NCBI RefSeq assembly: GCF_002795405.1
Contig: NZ_PHGZ01000008.1
Location: forward strand, 62,001 to 126,000
Source: Caviibacterium pharyngocola
Lineage (GTDB): Bacteria > Pseudomonadota > Gammaproteobacteria > Enterobacterales > Pasteurellaceae
Direction of reading: 5' to 3'
Length of the DNA: 64,000 bases
A model generated the notes under the pieces. That model was not told the DNA's origin, searched no databases, and saw nothing but the letters and a program-made list of their open reading frames with translations. A program made the position numbers and the translations under genes. Positions 6,845-14,488 of this stretch are shown here, piece after piece. How positions within the stretch are numbered: position 1 is the first letter of the stretch; every line of letters begins with the position of its first letter.

Positions 6845-7753
6845 TTAGTTAAATGCTTTTAAATGTTTGTTTAATTGCGTTAAAAACTCTTGACGATTAA
6901 AATTAAACTTCGCTTTTTCTTGTTGAATTTCTTCCTCAACTGTCAGCAAGATGTGGTTTAATTTCTCTTTCAGATCTACTTTTAAGTCCGCTCTTAATTG
7001 CGGTCTTTCTGAAATTAACTGATTCGCATATTCAACAAGATACTGTTTAAGTTCGTTAATCTGACTTAATTCAACGAATTTAGGCTGATTCTTTTCGGTA
7101 GCTTTCCAATAACGGTCAGCAGATACCGTAAACAAATCTAATGGCATTCCTTGAATTTGCTCTTGGATCTTATTAATCACTTCTTCTTGTTGCTGACTTT
7201 GTGAGAACTTATCTAATTTTGTTAGAACTAATACTTTTTTTACTGTCGGGGTATTTTTTACTACATCCTCTAAGTATTCTTTCTCTGCATTATCAAGTTC
7301 ACCTGTTGATAAATTATGTACAAATAAAAGAATATCACTATAGATAAAAGCACCTTGATTTGCTTTTTTATCATCAGAACCAGAAGGATCTGCATTTAAT
7401 CCGGGAGTATCCAACCAGATAATTTTGTTTTCTTCATCAGTATAGGTCTGATTTTCAGTGGTTTCTCGTTGATCAGAGGTTTTAAAAAAATCTTTTTGAT
7501 TGATCAAAGCATTTAATAAAGAACTTTTGCCGTGGTTAAAATCCCCCACAGCAGCAATACAGATATCATCTGATTGGCATAATTGCTGATAGCGATCAAA
7601 ATGAGTTTCCAGTTCAGGAATATAATTCTTAATGAACTGTTTTTTATCTTGTTCAAATGCTTTTAAAGATTCATCAAGTGATGACCCAATAACTGAACCT
7701 ATAGGTCCAAAAACTGAACCTAGAAAAGCGCCTGTAGAAATAGGTAATGCCAT
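6845..7753 (-). CDS. Dynamin-like GTPase with N-terminal glycine zipper (first GTPase)
   Basis: The 302-residue protein has an N-terminal zipper-like segment (GAFLGSVFGPIGSVIGSSL, residues 8-26) and a G domain with P-loop GDFNHGKS (70-77), DTPG (115-118) and canonical TKLD (178-181). The C-terminal part is helical and short, so it lacks the long stalk of full dynamins. It starts 28 bp after the WYL regulator stop, with a strong AGGAGA ribosome binding site. With two longer GTPases downstream it may form hetero-oligomers at the membrane, as proposed for paired bacterial dynamin-like proteins. That is inference. Confidence 0.8.
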   Translation of the reverse strand: MALPISTGAFLGSVFGPIGSVIGSSLDESLKAFEQDKKQFIKNYIPELETHFDRYQQLCQSDDICIAAVGDFNHGKSSLLNALINQKDFFKTSDQRETTENQTYTDEENKIIWLDTPGLNADPSGSDDKKANQGAFIYSDILLFVHNLSTGELDNAEKEYLEDVVKNTPTVKKVLVLTKLDKFSQSQQQEEVINKIQEQIQGMPLDLFTVSADRYWKATEKNQPKFVELSQINELKQYLVEYANQLISERPQLRADLKVDLKEKLNHILLTVEEEIQQEKAKFNFNRQEFLTQLNKHLKAFN

Positions 7754-7781
7754 ATTTTTCTCCTAGTTTTATTATTTGAGG

Positions 7782-8672
7782 TTAATTTAAATTCGCCAAA
7801 TATTGCTGCAACCTCTCCACCATTCTCGTCTGCATTTCCGCCGGGCTGATGATAGTTAAATGCGGGATCCAGTATTGCACGAGCGGGACGATGTCGAGTT
7901 CGTTGATGTTGGCGCAAGAGAGGATCAGTTCGCCGTTTTCGGTTTTGTGCACCAATTTTTGATTCGGTAATAAGTTACGGCGTAGGAAATAAGGTGCGGC
8001 GTAGGCGGAGACTTTCACCAGCACTTCGCCCACTTGATTGCCGTGGGATAAGCTGTCGTTGCTTTGGATTTCCTTGAGAAGTTTTTCGTTCGGTTGGAAA
8101 CTTTCGCCGGTTAATGTCAGTTTGCTGATTTGGGTGAAACAAAAGGTTTTTTGTTTGTCGTGATCCGTGCCGATAACATACCAAACGCCGTTTTTGTTAG
8201 TGAGGCTGTATGGGGCGATTTGGTAGAATTTATTTTGTTGCGTGCTGTGTTTGTAATAGCTGAAACTGATTTGTTGATGTTCGCCGATGGCTTGTTGAAT
8301 CAGGGAAAATTCTTTTTCTCTGCCGTCGATTTTTTCTAATTGCACGCCTTTAATTTGTACGCTTTGCAAAAGGCTTTCTTGATAAAAAGTGCGGTCATTT
8401 TCGGGAAATAAATCGGAAACGCCGACAAATCGTCCGAAACATTGAATATCTTCGTGGGTTAAAAAGCCGGATTTTTGGCGGTCTAGCTTGTAAAAACGCG
8501 AGCCTTCTTCTTCCCAATGTAAAAAGCTTAAACGTTCGTTAAAATCCCGTTGTACCGTTCTTAAGGAAACATCAAATTCACCGGCAAGCTCATTAATATC
8601 AAGGCGTAATCCTTGATTTAAGCGGTTTAAAATGGTGCTGATGCGTTTGGCTAATACTTCGCTTTTTTTCAT
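7782..8672 (-). CDS. WYL-domain transcriptional regulator of the GTPase operon
   Basis: The 296-residue protein has an N-terminal helix-turn-helix (residues about 1-60, LRLDINELAGEFDVSLRTVQ), a WYL domain (about 125-200, with GVWYVIGTD) and a C-terminal WCX-like domain. WYL proteins are ligand-sensing repressors or activators often found with phage-defence loci. It is the first gene of a tightly spaced minus-strand run of seven genes and so probably controls its own operon. An uptake signal lies within it near 8387. The gap to the divergent XRE gene (8673-8908) should hold its promoter, but I could not pick convincing -10/-35 boxes on the minus strand. Confidence 0.85.
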   Translation of the reverse strand: MKKSEVLAKRISTILNRLNQGLRLDINELAGEFDVSLRTVQRDFNERLSFLHWEEEGSRFYKLDRQKSGFLTHEDIQCFGRFVGVSDLFPENDRTFYQESLLQSVQIKGVQLEKIDGREKEFSLIQQAIGEHQQISFSYYKHSTQQNKFYQIAPYSLTNKNGVWYVIGTDHDKQKTFCFTQISKLTLTGESFQPNEKLLKEIQSNDSLSHGNQVGEVLVKVSAYAAPYFLRRNLLPNQKLVHKTENGELILSCANINELDIVPLVQYWIPHLTIISPAEMQTRMVERLQQYLANLN

Positions 8673-8817
8673 TTTTTGATTTCCGTTAATTGATTTCCTA
8701 TTACTTTAATCAGATTGTAAACGGATTACACGTCAGGTTATGTCGCGATAAAAAATTTTTTATAAAAATTGTCTTTCGGCAGATTTTATACAAGCGGCGA
8801 CAAAAAAATCAGTTAAA

Positions 8818-8836
8818 TTAGACTTTTACGGTCTAA
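8818..8836 (+). promoter_or_regulatory. Dyad upstream of the XRE gene, possible operator
   Basis: A perfect inverted repeat TTAGAC-N7-GTCTAA lies about 70 bp before the XRE start in the divergent region shared with the WYL gene. It is a plausible binding site for the XRE or WYL protein. Confidence 0.4.
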
Positions 8837-8908
8837 TATAAGAATAATTAGCCATTTATGGAAAAAAGTCAATGCTTATTATCTTTCTTTCAACGAAGGG
8901 GAAAAGCA

Positions 8909-9253
8909 ATGACGGACAAAACGCAACAAATTATGCAAACCATCGGGCGGGCGATTGCGAAATATCGTCAAGCCAGCGGGTTGACCCAAGCGCAATTAGC
9001 GGAAATTTTGGATATGAGCAATGATGCGATTTCTCGAATGGAGCGCGGGAAAACCGTGCCGACGGTGTTGCGTTTGGTGGAATTGTCGGAGATTTTTCAT
9101 TGTGATGTGGCGGATTTGTTGACGGATAGCAGTAATCGTACAATGGATCAAGCCAGAAGTTTGGAGCGTTTATTAGATCGGTTGGAAAGCCACGAGCGCG
9201 CGGAGTTTTTAGCCTTGGCGGAAAGATTGATCAAATGGAGAACCGACAATTAA
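8909..9253 (+). CDS. XRE-family (Cro/CI-type) transcriptional regulator
   Basis: The 114-residue protein has a helix-turn-helix at about 13-65 (YRQASGLTQAQLAEILDMSN, then ISRMERGKTVPT) and a helical C-terminal tail. The start at 8909 follows an AAGGGG ribosome binding site; an upstream in-frame ATG at 8858 would add 17 residues that lack the family look. It is divergent from the WYL operon and convergent with minC. It may regulate the island or itself, and it is not obviously part of a TA pair since no partner gene follows. Confidence 0.8.
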   Translation: MTDKTQQIMQTIGRAIAKYRQASGLTQAQLAEILDMSNDAISRMERGKTVPTVLRLVELSEIFHCDVADLLTDSSNRTMDQARSLERLLDRLESHERAEFLALAERLIKWRTDN

Positions 9254-9295
9254 ACGCGCATATCGGCGCACCATTCCGTTTTATGGCAATCGCCT

Positions 9296-9967
9296 CTAAT
9301 ACTCACCTAAAATTCGAAAAGCTAATTTCTCTTTTTCGGCAAAAATTCGCACGGCGCGTTGCATAAATTCTTGCGGGATTTTATCGCGCGATAAAAATCG
9401 GCTGCTAACGGCGACAAATTCGGCATCCAAATGTTGCGCATAAATCGAGCCGGAATTGGCATTCACGCCCGCCATTGCGCGTCCGCGCAGTTTGCCGTAA
9501 ATATGAATATTGCCCTCGGCGGCAACTTCCGCGCCCGCCTCCACATTGCCGTGAATAATCAAATCGCTGTTTTTGGCATAGATTACTTGATTGGCTTCGA
9601 CGTTGCCTTCGACCACTTGGGTCGGCAAATAACGCGGTTCGGGCAAAATGTCGGAAAAATCACCGCTCTTTCCCAGCACAGGCAAGTCCGCCGCGAGGAT
9701 CAATTCTTTCTGTAAATTATTTTGCCAATCGCTGACGCCGATGATGTGAATGTTAAATTCCGCCAATAAGGCTTTGAGCGCAGGTAAATTGATTTTTTCG
9801 AGCAACGGGTTGAATTGTAAAATGACGGCAATATTTTGAAAAAATGTAGGCGATTTTTTGGCTTTTTTAACTAAAGCGCGTTTGATCACGGTTAAGCTGG
9901 CGCTGTTTAATGTGAGGAAAACCGATGAAAATTGTCCGGTTCGAAGTTCAACAATATCTTGTGCCAT
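9296..9967 (-). CDS. minC: Septum-site determining protein MinC
   Basis: The 223-residue protein has the MinC N-terminal FtsZ-inhibiting domain and the C-terminal beta-helix domain (about 108-223; VIYAKNSDLIIHGNVEAGAE, GNIHIYGKLRGRAMAG). MinC blocks FtsZ rings away from midcell and is normally recruited by MinD through an RSGQ motif. Here the aligned residues 124-127 read EANQ. No minD or minE follows; the accessory island begins instead. I start at the ATG at 9967 (MAQDIVEL); an earlier ATG at 9982 adds five residues. It is divergent from ycgL, the same neighbour as in E. coli. Confidence 0.88.
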   Translation of the reverse strand: MAQDIVELRTGQFSSVFLTLNSASLTVIKRALVKKAKKSPTFFQNIAVILQFNPLLEKINLPALKALLAEFNIHIIGVSDWQNNLQKELILAADLPVLGKSGDFSDILPEPRYLPTQVVEGNVEANQVIYAKNSDLIIHGNVEAGAEVAAEGNIHIYGKLRGRAMAGVNANSGSIYAQHLDAEFVAVSSRFLSRDKIPQEFMQRAVRIFAEKEKLAFRILGEY

Positions 9968-10073
9968 AAGTGATTCCCGCATAAAAATAGAGTGGTTCGA
10001 TCATAAAGAATTGCGGTAAAATCATCAAATACTTTTTACAAAAAACGAATAAAAACAAATAGGTGACAAAATT

Positions 10074-10355
10074 ATGCTCTGTGCGATTTATAAAAGTCGG
10101 AAAAAAGACGGAATGTATCTTTATGTGGAAAAACGCGATAATTTCGACAAAGTGCCGCAAGCTTTGCGCGAGGCGTTCGGCACGCCGATTTTTGTGATGT
10201 TGTTTAATTTAAACGGCGAAAAACCGCTGATTCAGGCAAAAAATCAAGAAGTGGCGGCGCAAATTCAAACCCAAGGATTTTATTTACAAATGCCGAAACA
10301 GGAAGAAAATTTATTAGCGCAACACAAAAACGCACAAAAAAACAACCGCACTTGA
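10074..10355 (+). CDS. ycgL: YcgL-domain protein
   Basis: The 93-residue protein begins [20 protein letters not shown], the signature of the YcgL family, a small conserved gammaproteobacterial protein of unclear function. An AGGTGA ribosome binding site lies at 10061-10066. It is divergent from minC, the arrangement known from enterobacteria, which supports both calls. The stop codon lies in the left arm of the downstream hairpin. Confidence 0.85.
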   Translation: MLCAIYKSRKKDGMYLYVEKRDNFDKVPQALREAFGTPIFVMLFNLNGEKPLIQAKNQEVAAQIQTQGFYLQMPKQEENLLAQHKNAQKNNRT

Positions 10356-10391
10356 TCGGCAAATCAATCAAGGAAAAGTGCGGTGATTTTT
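10345..10391 (+). terminator. Uptake-signal-pair terminator after ycgL
   Basis: Cores at 10345-10353 and 10376-10384 are inverted, with a 22-nt loop and a T7 run after the right arm. The left arm includes the last codons of ycgL. Confidence 0.65.
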
Positions 10392-10400
10392 TTCGCATTT

Positions 10401-10427
10401 TTGAAATAAACGGAATACGGGTATAAT
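10401..10427 (+). promoter_or_regulatory. Probable xthA promoter
   Basis: A TATAAT box (10422-10427) embedded in the palindrome GGGTATAATACCC lies 42 bp before xthA, with TTGAAA at 10401-10406 (15-bp spacing, shorter than ideal). Confidence 0.4.
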
Positions 10428-10468
10428 ACCCGATAATTTTATTACGCTAACGGATTCGATAAATAAAT

Positions 10469-11272
10469 ATGAAAATAATGTCTTTTAACATCAATGGATT
10501 ACGCGCTCGCCCGCATCAACTTGAGGCGATTATCGACACCTATCGTCCGGATATTTTGGGCTTGCAGGAAATTAAAGTGGCGGACGAGGATTTTCCTTAC
10601 GGGTTGGTGGAACATTTGGGTTATCACGTTTATCATCACGGACAAAAAGGACATTACGGCGTGGCAATGTTGTTAAAGCAAGAACCCAAAACCGTGCGCA
10701 AAGGCTTTCCGACCGATGATCAAGATGCGCAAAAACGCATTATTATGACCGAATCGGAAACGCCGTTCGGTACCTTGACCGTCATTAACGGTTATTTTCC
10801 GCAAGGCGAAAGTCGCGATCACTCGACGAAATTTCCGGCGAAAGCGAAATTTTATGCGGATTTACAACATTATTTAGAGCACGACCATTCGCCGGACAAT
10901 CCCATCGTGATTATGGGCGATATGAATATCAGTCCGAGCGATTTGGATATCGGCATCGGCGAAGAAAGCCGTAAACGCTGGTTGCGCACGGGTAAATGTT
11001 CTTTTTTACCGGAAGAACGCGAATGGTATCAACGCCTGTATGATTACGGTTTGGTGGATACGTTCCGTCACTTAAATCCGGCGGCGAACGATAAATTTTC
11101 GTGGTTCGATTATCGTTCGAAAGGGTTTGATGACAATCGCGGTTTGCGTATCGATCATATTTTAGCGAATCAAGCGCTCGCCGCGCGCTGCATTGACACC
11201 GGCATTGCGTTGGATATTCGCGCGATGGAAAAACCCTCCGATCACGCGCCGATTTGGGCGGAATTTAAATAA
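10469..11272 (+). CDS. xthA: Exodeoxyribonuclease III
   Basis: The 267-residue protein matches XthA along its whole length: a 3'-5' exonuclease, 3'-phosphatase and AP endonuclease of base excision repair. Visible active-site elements are FNINGLR (Asn7 region), LQEIK (metal-binding Glu), [11 protein letters not shown] and the terminal [10 protein letters not shown] with the catalytic His. The gene is followed 10 bp later by a TIGR01619-type gene, a pairing known in H. influenzae. Confidence 0.96.
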   Translation: MKIMSFNINGLRARPHQLEAIIDTYRPDILGLQEIKVADEDFPYGLVEHLGYHVYHHGQKGHYGVAMLLKQEPKTVRKGFPTDDQDAQKRIIMTESETPFGTLTVINGYFPQGESRDHSTKFPAKAKFYADLQHYLEHDHSPDNPIVIMGDMNISPSDLDIGIGEESRKRWLRTGKCSFLPEEREWYQRLYDYGLVDTFRHLNPAANDKFSWFDYRSKGFDDNRGLRIDHILANQALAARCIDTGIALDIRAMEKPSDHAPIWAEFK

Positions 11273-11282
11273 GGATGAGACG

Positions 11283-12059
11283 ATGGATTTAGATCAACAT
11301 TGGCAACATTATCGCTCGGTAATCAATGAAAAACCGGCGATTTTTGCGGTGAACTGGGCGTTGTGCGAAAAATATGACGAAGGTGTGACGCAAGACAAAA
11401 TCGCCCAATTTTCTCTGCCTTATCGCGGCGAAGAAAACGGCTTTCCGTCGGAAAAAACCTATCAACGCATTACCAAAGATTTGGTGAAAATCACCGGATT
11501 ATTAGCTACCCTGCCCGATTTGCTTTACGCCGGTTATATGGTTTCCGATAATCAGGTAAAATTGCATTTTTATTGCCAAGACAGCAGCGCGTTATTAGAG
11601 GTATTGCAGCAATTTCCGCAAGTCGAGCAGATTGATGTGCAAGAGGATCCTCATTGGGAAACTTATTTTGATTTTCTACTGCCTTCGCCGTTGGAAGTTA
11701 AAATTAACGCTACAGACGAATTATTAGAAATGTTGCAGCAAAACGGACGCAATCTGGCGGATATTTACGCGCTTGAACACAACTTTCATTTTAGTGATGA
11801 AGAATCAATGTACGGCTTTTTAGATTATATTCACTCGACGGATATTCCCGTCAGCGATCTAAAACACAGCGAAGAAGCGTTTCCGATTGATGAAGATGAA
11901 GAAATGTTTATCGTGAAACTAGAACAAGAAATCACCTTGGACACGCCGGACATTTTCACTTTCGTCGAACATTTCGAACAAGCGGCGAATCAATTCGAAG
12001 GCGAATATATCGGTTGGGAAACCCAAGAATTACAACCGGAAAAACGGCAGATTAATTAA
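11283..12059 (+). CDS. TIGR01619-family protein (DUF695 plus RraB-like domain)
   Basis: The 258-residue acidic protein has an N-terminal DUF695-like half (HWQHYRSVINEKPAIFAVNW) and a C-terminal half resembling RraB, the regulator of RNase E activity (NLADIYALEHNFHFSDEES). The start at 11283 follows an AAGGATGAG ribosome binding site; upstream codons in frame overlap xthA and are not family-like. It is probably co-transcribed with xthA. Modulation of RNase E is a possible role by similarity of the C-terminal half, not shown. Confidence 0.8.
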   Translation: MDLDQHWQHYRSVINEKPAIFAVNWALCEKYDEGVTQDKIAQFSLPYRGEENGFPSEKTYQRITKDLVKITGLLATLPDLLYAGYMVSDNQVKLHFYCQDSSALLEVLQQFPQVEQIDVQEDPHWETYFDFLLPSPLEVKINATDELLEMLQQNGRNLADIYALEHNFHFSDEESMYGFLDYIHSTDIPVSDLKHSEEAFPIDEDEEMFIVKLEQEITLDTPDIFTFVEHFEQAANQFEGEYIGWETQELQPEKRQIN

Positions 12060-12090
12060 GTATCAAAGCCGTTCGGACTGATGATAACCC

Positions 12091-12250
12091 TTAATTTGTT
12101 GGATTTACAATACGGACACAGCGCCTCCTAGGTTGATGAAAACCTATATAGTCATTTATCATCATTTTCCTTTCTTCCCTTGCGGGAGAAGGGATTGGTT
12201 GCACTTTGTCATCAGTTTGGGACGCCCTACGTTCGAATACGCAAATCCCT
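12091..12250. repeat. Eroded copy of the GGACGCAC composite palindromic repeat
   Basis: 12091-12191 matches the reverse complement of about 24251-24350 (ATTTATCATCATTTTCC, then a CTTCCCTTGCGGGAGAAGG hairpin). The outer arm returns in inverted form at about 12207-12245 (TTTGTCATCAGTTTGGGACG). The core palindrome is damaged here. Together with the terminator at 12329 it fills the gene-free stretch after 12059. Confidence 0.7.
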
Positions 12251-12328
12251 TTGCCAATAACCGAGCGCTTCCGTTCTTATATAATCGATACCGACCGTAA
12301 ATCGCTATCGGATGAACATTAAAGAAAA

Positions 12329-12366
12329 AACGCTTTTACGATCCCTTTCGTAAAAGCGTTTTTGTT
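12329..12366 (-). terminator. Strong bidirectional terminator
   Basis: A 13-bp perfect stem (12329-12341 with 12348-12360), loop TCCCTT, has T runs on both sides. On the minus strand it ends the small membrane peptide gene; on the plus strand it can end the xthA transcript. Confidence 0.85.
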
Positions 12367-12389
12367 TTTATTCGGTTTAAAATCAAACA

Positions 12390-12470
12390 TTAAAAAATTG
12401 ATGATGCAAGGGTGATGATCACGCCTAAAGCTAAAACGACAACTAACATTGCATAGCCGAAAGTGCCCAT
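12390..12470 (-). CDS. 26-residue single-span membrane peptide (YnhF-like by position)
   Basis: The ORF reads MGTFGYAMLVVVLALGVI plus ITLASSIF: one hydrophobic helix with almost no soluble part. A strong AGGAGA ribosome binding site lies 5 bp before the ATG, and the 13-bp terminator follows 30 bp after the stop. It is divergent from purR. In E. coli the small membrane protein YnhF is also encoded next to purR, so this may be its counterpart, though sequence similarity is only general. Small proteins of this type often modulate a larger membrane complex. The gene is well supported by its signals; the function is unknown. Confidence 0.7.
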   Translation of the reverse strand: MGTFGYAMLVVVLALGVIITLASSIF

Positions 12471-12567
12471 ACTACTCTCCTAAAATTGACTAAAAAGGTA
12501 AGGCATTCTATCAAGAGTTGCAACAAAAAGAAATAATTTTCATTTTTTCGGCAAAATATGTGACCTT

Positions 12568-12583
12568 CCGCAAATTTTTCGGT
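12568..12583. promoter_or_regulatory. Possible PurR operator upstream of purR
   Basis: The 16-mer CCGCAAATTTTTCGGT matches 11 of 16 positions of the PurR box consensus ACGCAAACGTTTGCGT and lies just upstream of the purR -35 box. PurR autoregulation is known in E. coli; the match here is weak. Confidence 0.3.
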
Positions 12584-12591
12584 CTCGCGTA

Positions 12592-12620
12592 TTAACCTCC
12601 GCCCGCCGAATCTTTATAAT
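12592..12620 (+). promoter_or_regulatory. purR promoter
   Basis: TTAACC (12592-12597) and TATAAT (12615-12620) are separated by 17 bp, placing transcription start about 20 nt before the purR ATG; a GGAGGA ribosome binding site follows. Confidence 0.6.
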
Positions 12621-12646
12621 AGCCGGCAAATTTATTGGAGGACAAT

Positions 12647-13648
12647 ATGGCAACGATTAAAGATGTTGCGAAAATGGCGGGCGTTTCGACGACCACCGTC
12701 TCACACGTTATCAACAAAACCCGCTTTGTGGCGGAAGAAACGGAAAAATTGGTTTTACAAGCCATTCGCGAATTAAATTATTCGCCGAGTGCGGTGGCAC
12801 GCAGCTTAAAAGTGAACACGACCAAATCCATCGGGATGATCGTCACCACCAGCGAAGCACCCTATTTCGCCGAAATTATTCACGCCGTGGAAGAACATTG
12901 TTATCGCCAAGGTTATTCGCTGTTTTTATGTAACACGCAAAATAATCCGGAAAAAATTAAAAACCACCTCGAAATGCTCGCCAAAAAACGCGTGGACGGC
13001 ATTTTGGTGATGTGTTCCGAATATGCGCAAGATTCTTTAGATTTACTAGCGAATCTCACCGATCTGCCGATGGTGGTAATGGATTGGGGCCCGAATAACG
13101 AACACACCGATATTATTCAAGACAACAGTTTTGAAGGCGGCTATATCGCCACCAAACATTTAATCGAAAACGGCCACACGGATATCGGTATTATTGCCGG
13201 CGAATTGGTCAAAACCACGGCGAAAACCCGCTATGAAGGCTTTGTCAAAGCAATGCAAGAAGCGGGACTTTCCATTAATCCCGACTGGGTAATGGAAGGC
13301 TTTTTCGAGCCGGAGGACGGTTATGAATGTATGAACAAAATTCTCGCGCAAGAAAAACTGCCGACCGCCGTGTTCTGTTGTAACGACGTAATGGCGCTGG
13401 GCGCAATTTCGGCGATCGGCGAAAAAGGTTTGCGCGTGCCGGAGGATATTTCGATTATCGGCTATGATAATATTCACTCCTCCCGTTTCTACTCACCGCC
13501 GTTAACCACTGTGCACCAATCCAAATCCCGTTTGGGTGCGCAGGCGGTGAATTTATTATTCGAACGGATTAACGATAATTCGGGTTCGCATCATATTATC
13601 GAATTATATCCCGAATTAGTGATCCGCAAATCCGTGAAAAAACGTTAA
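12647..13648 (+). CDS. purR: HTH-type purine repressor PurR
   Basis: The 333-residue LacI-family protein begins [20 protein letters not shown], the canonical PurR helix-turn-helix, with hinge helix SPSAVARSL and a periplasmic-binding-like corepressor domain (residues about 60-330). PurR binds hypoxanthine or guanine and represses purine synthesis genes. ATG 12647 is chosen because GGAGGA lies just before it and the product then starts like E. coli PurR; a TTG at 12635 is possible but unlikely. It is monocistronic as far as visible. Confidence 0.93.
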   Translation: MATIKDVAKMAGVSTTTVSHVINKTRFVAEETEKLVLQAIRELNYSPSAVARSLKVNTTKSIGMIVTTSEAPYFAEIIHAVEEHCYRQGYSLFLCNTQNNPEKIKNHLEMLAKKRVDGILVMCSEYAQDSLDLLANLTDLPMVVMDWGPNNEHTDIIQDNSFEGGYIATKHLIENGHTDIGIIAGELVKTTAKTRYEGFVKAMQEAGLSINPDWVMEGFFEPEDGYECMNKILAQEKLPTAVFCCNDVMALGAISAIGEKGLRVPEDISIIGYDNIHSSRFYSPPLTTVHQSKSRLGAQAVNLLFERINDNSGSHHIIELYPELVIRKSVKKR

Positions 13649-13651
13649 TCA

Positions 13652-13690
13652 ATACCAATTTTCCATATCGGACGCACTCAGTGCGTCCCA
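13652..13690. repeat. GGACGCAC palindromic repeat, copy after purR
   Basis: A perfect 9-1-9 palindrome, GGACGCACTCAGTGCGTCC, lies at 13670-13688. The flank (GCTGACAAACCTAATTT, to 13716) matches the flank of the copy at 24316. Confidence 0.75.
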
Positions 13691-13727
13691 GATTGCTGAC
13701 AAACCTAATTTAAATTGTATTTTATTT

Positions 13728-13795
13728 GTAGGATGGGCTTTAGCCCCTCAAAAAAAGCCAATAGTTTCAATATGATGGGCTAAAGCCCATCCTAC
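13728..13795. repeat. Long inverted repeat with GGGCTTTAGCCC core
   Basis: A 19-bp arm (13728-13746, GTAGGATGGGCTTTAGCCC) is repeated as its exact reverse complement at 13777-13795 with a 30-nt loop. Each arm is itself partly palindromic, so the RNA could fold in alternative ways. It is about 80 bp after purR and lacks a T run. Confidence 0.8.
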
Positions 13796-14233
13796 TTAAA
13801 TATACTTTGTCAATAAAATAAAACGCACAGAACGCCTCTTTTTATATTTTCTTGCGTAAAAACCACCGCACTTTTATTCTTGATTCCTCTTAAAAAAATA
13901 AAGCATTACTTTCACATTAAACCAATAAAAATAAAAAACCACTCCGCAACTTATTATTAAAAAAAGCAAAACACCTTTTCACAATAAATATTTATAAAAT
14001 TAAAATACAGTTTCAATAATTTATTTAAAATTAACCAAATTAAAAATCATAAATAAATTTAAAAATAAATAACCTGAATCGTTAAAGCACAATTAAAATT
14101 TATTTTCACTAAACCGTTAAAGCAATAAAAATATATTTCCAGACTTATAAAAATCTCAAAAATAAAAAACAATCACACCTTAAAAATTAAATTTTACTAA
14201 AACGAATCAGCTTTATTTTACTATTTAAAAAAT
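13796..14233. other. AT-rich intergenic stretch upstream of the tad locus
   Basis: About 440 bp of very A/T-rich DNA with many short A and T tracts follows one uptake signal (about 13865). I see no convincing ORF, RNA gene or repeat here. Such composition upstream of a surface-structure operon would suit silencing by H-NS, which is inference. Confidence 0.5.
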
Positions 14234-14249
14234 TGTGACAAAGATCACA
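14234..14249 (+). promoter_or_regulatory. CRP-type binding site upstream of the tad promoter
   Basis: TGTGA-N6-TCACA is a perfect match to the CRP half-site consensus, centred about 100 bp upstream of the predicted transcription start near 14343, a position compatible with class I activation. Confidence 0.65.
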
Positions 14250-14308
14250 AATGCTTCAAATGAAGTTTATTTTTTAACAAAAACTATTAATTTTTATATG
14301 GAATAGTA

Positions 14309-14336
14309 TTTACAAGATTGTTTTTTTATCTATAAT
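14309..14336 (+). promoter_or_regulatory. Promoter of the flp-tad operon
   Basis: TTTACA (14309-14314) and a perfect TATAAT (14331-14336) are spaced by 16 bp. The predicted leader of about 145 nt ends in an AGGAGA ribosome binding site before flp. Confidence 0.7.
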
Positions 14337-14488
14337 GCGCCGCGACTTAGGGAAATAACTGATATTTACATAAGTCAAAAAATGATTACAGTAATTTACA
14401 TTTTAAATTTAATTGTGTGTTTTGCTCCATATGATCAAATTTAGTAATTACTCTTTAATATTGTCAAACTCAACTATAGGAGATATTT

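Noticed and set aside
1-9253. Prophage or integrative element
   Set aside because: No integrase, structural, replication or att-like duplicated tRNA end was seen; only the left part of the island may be missing.
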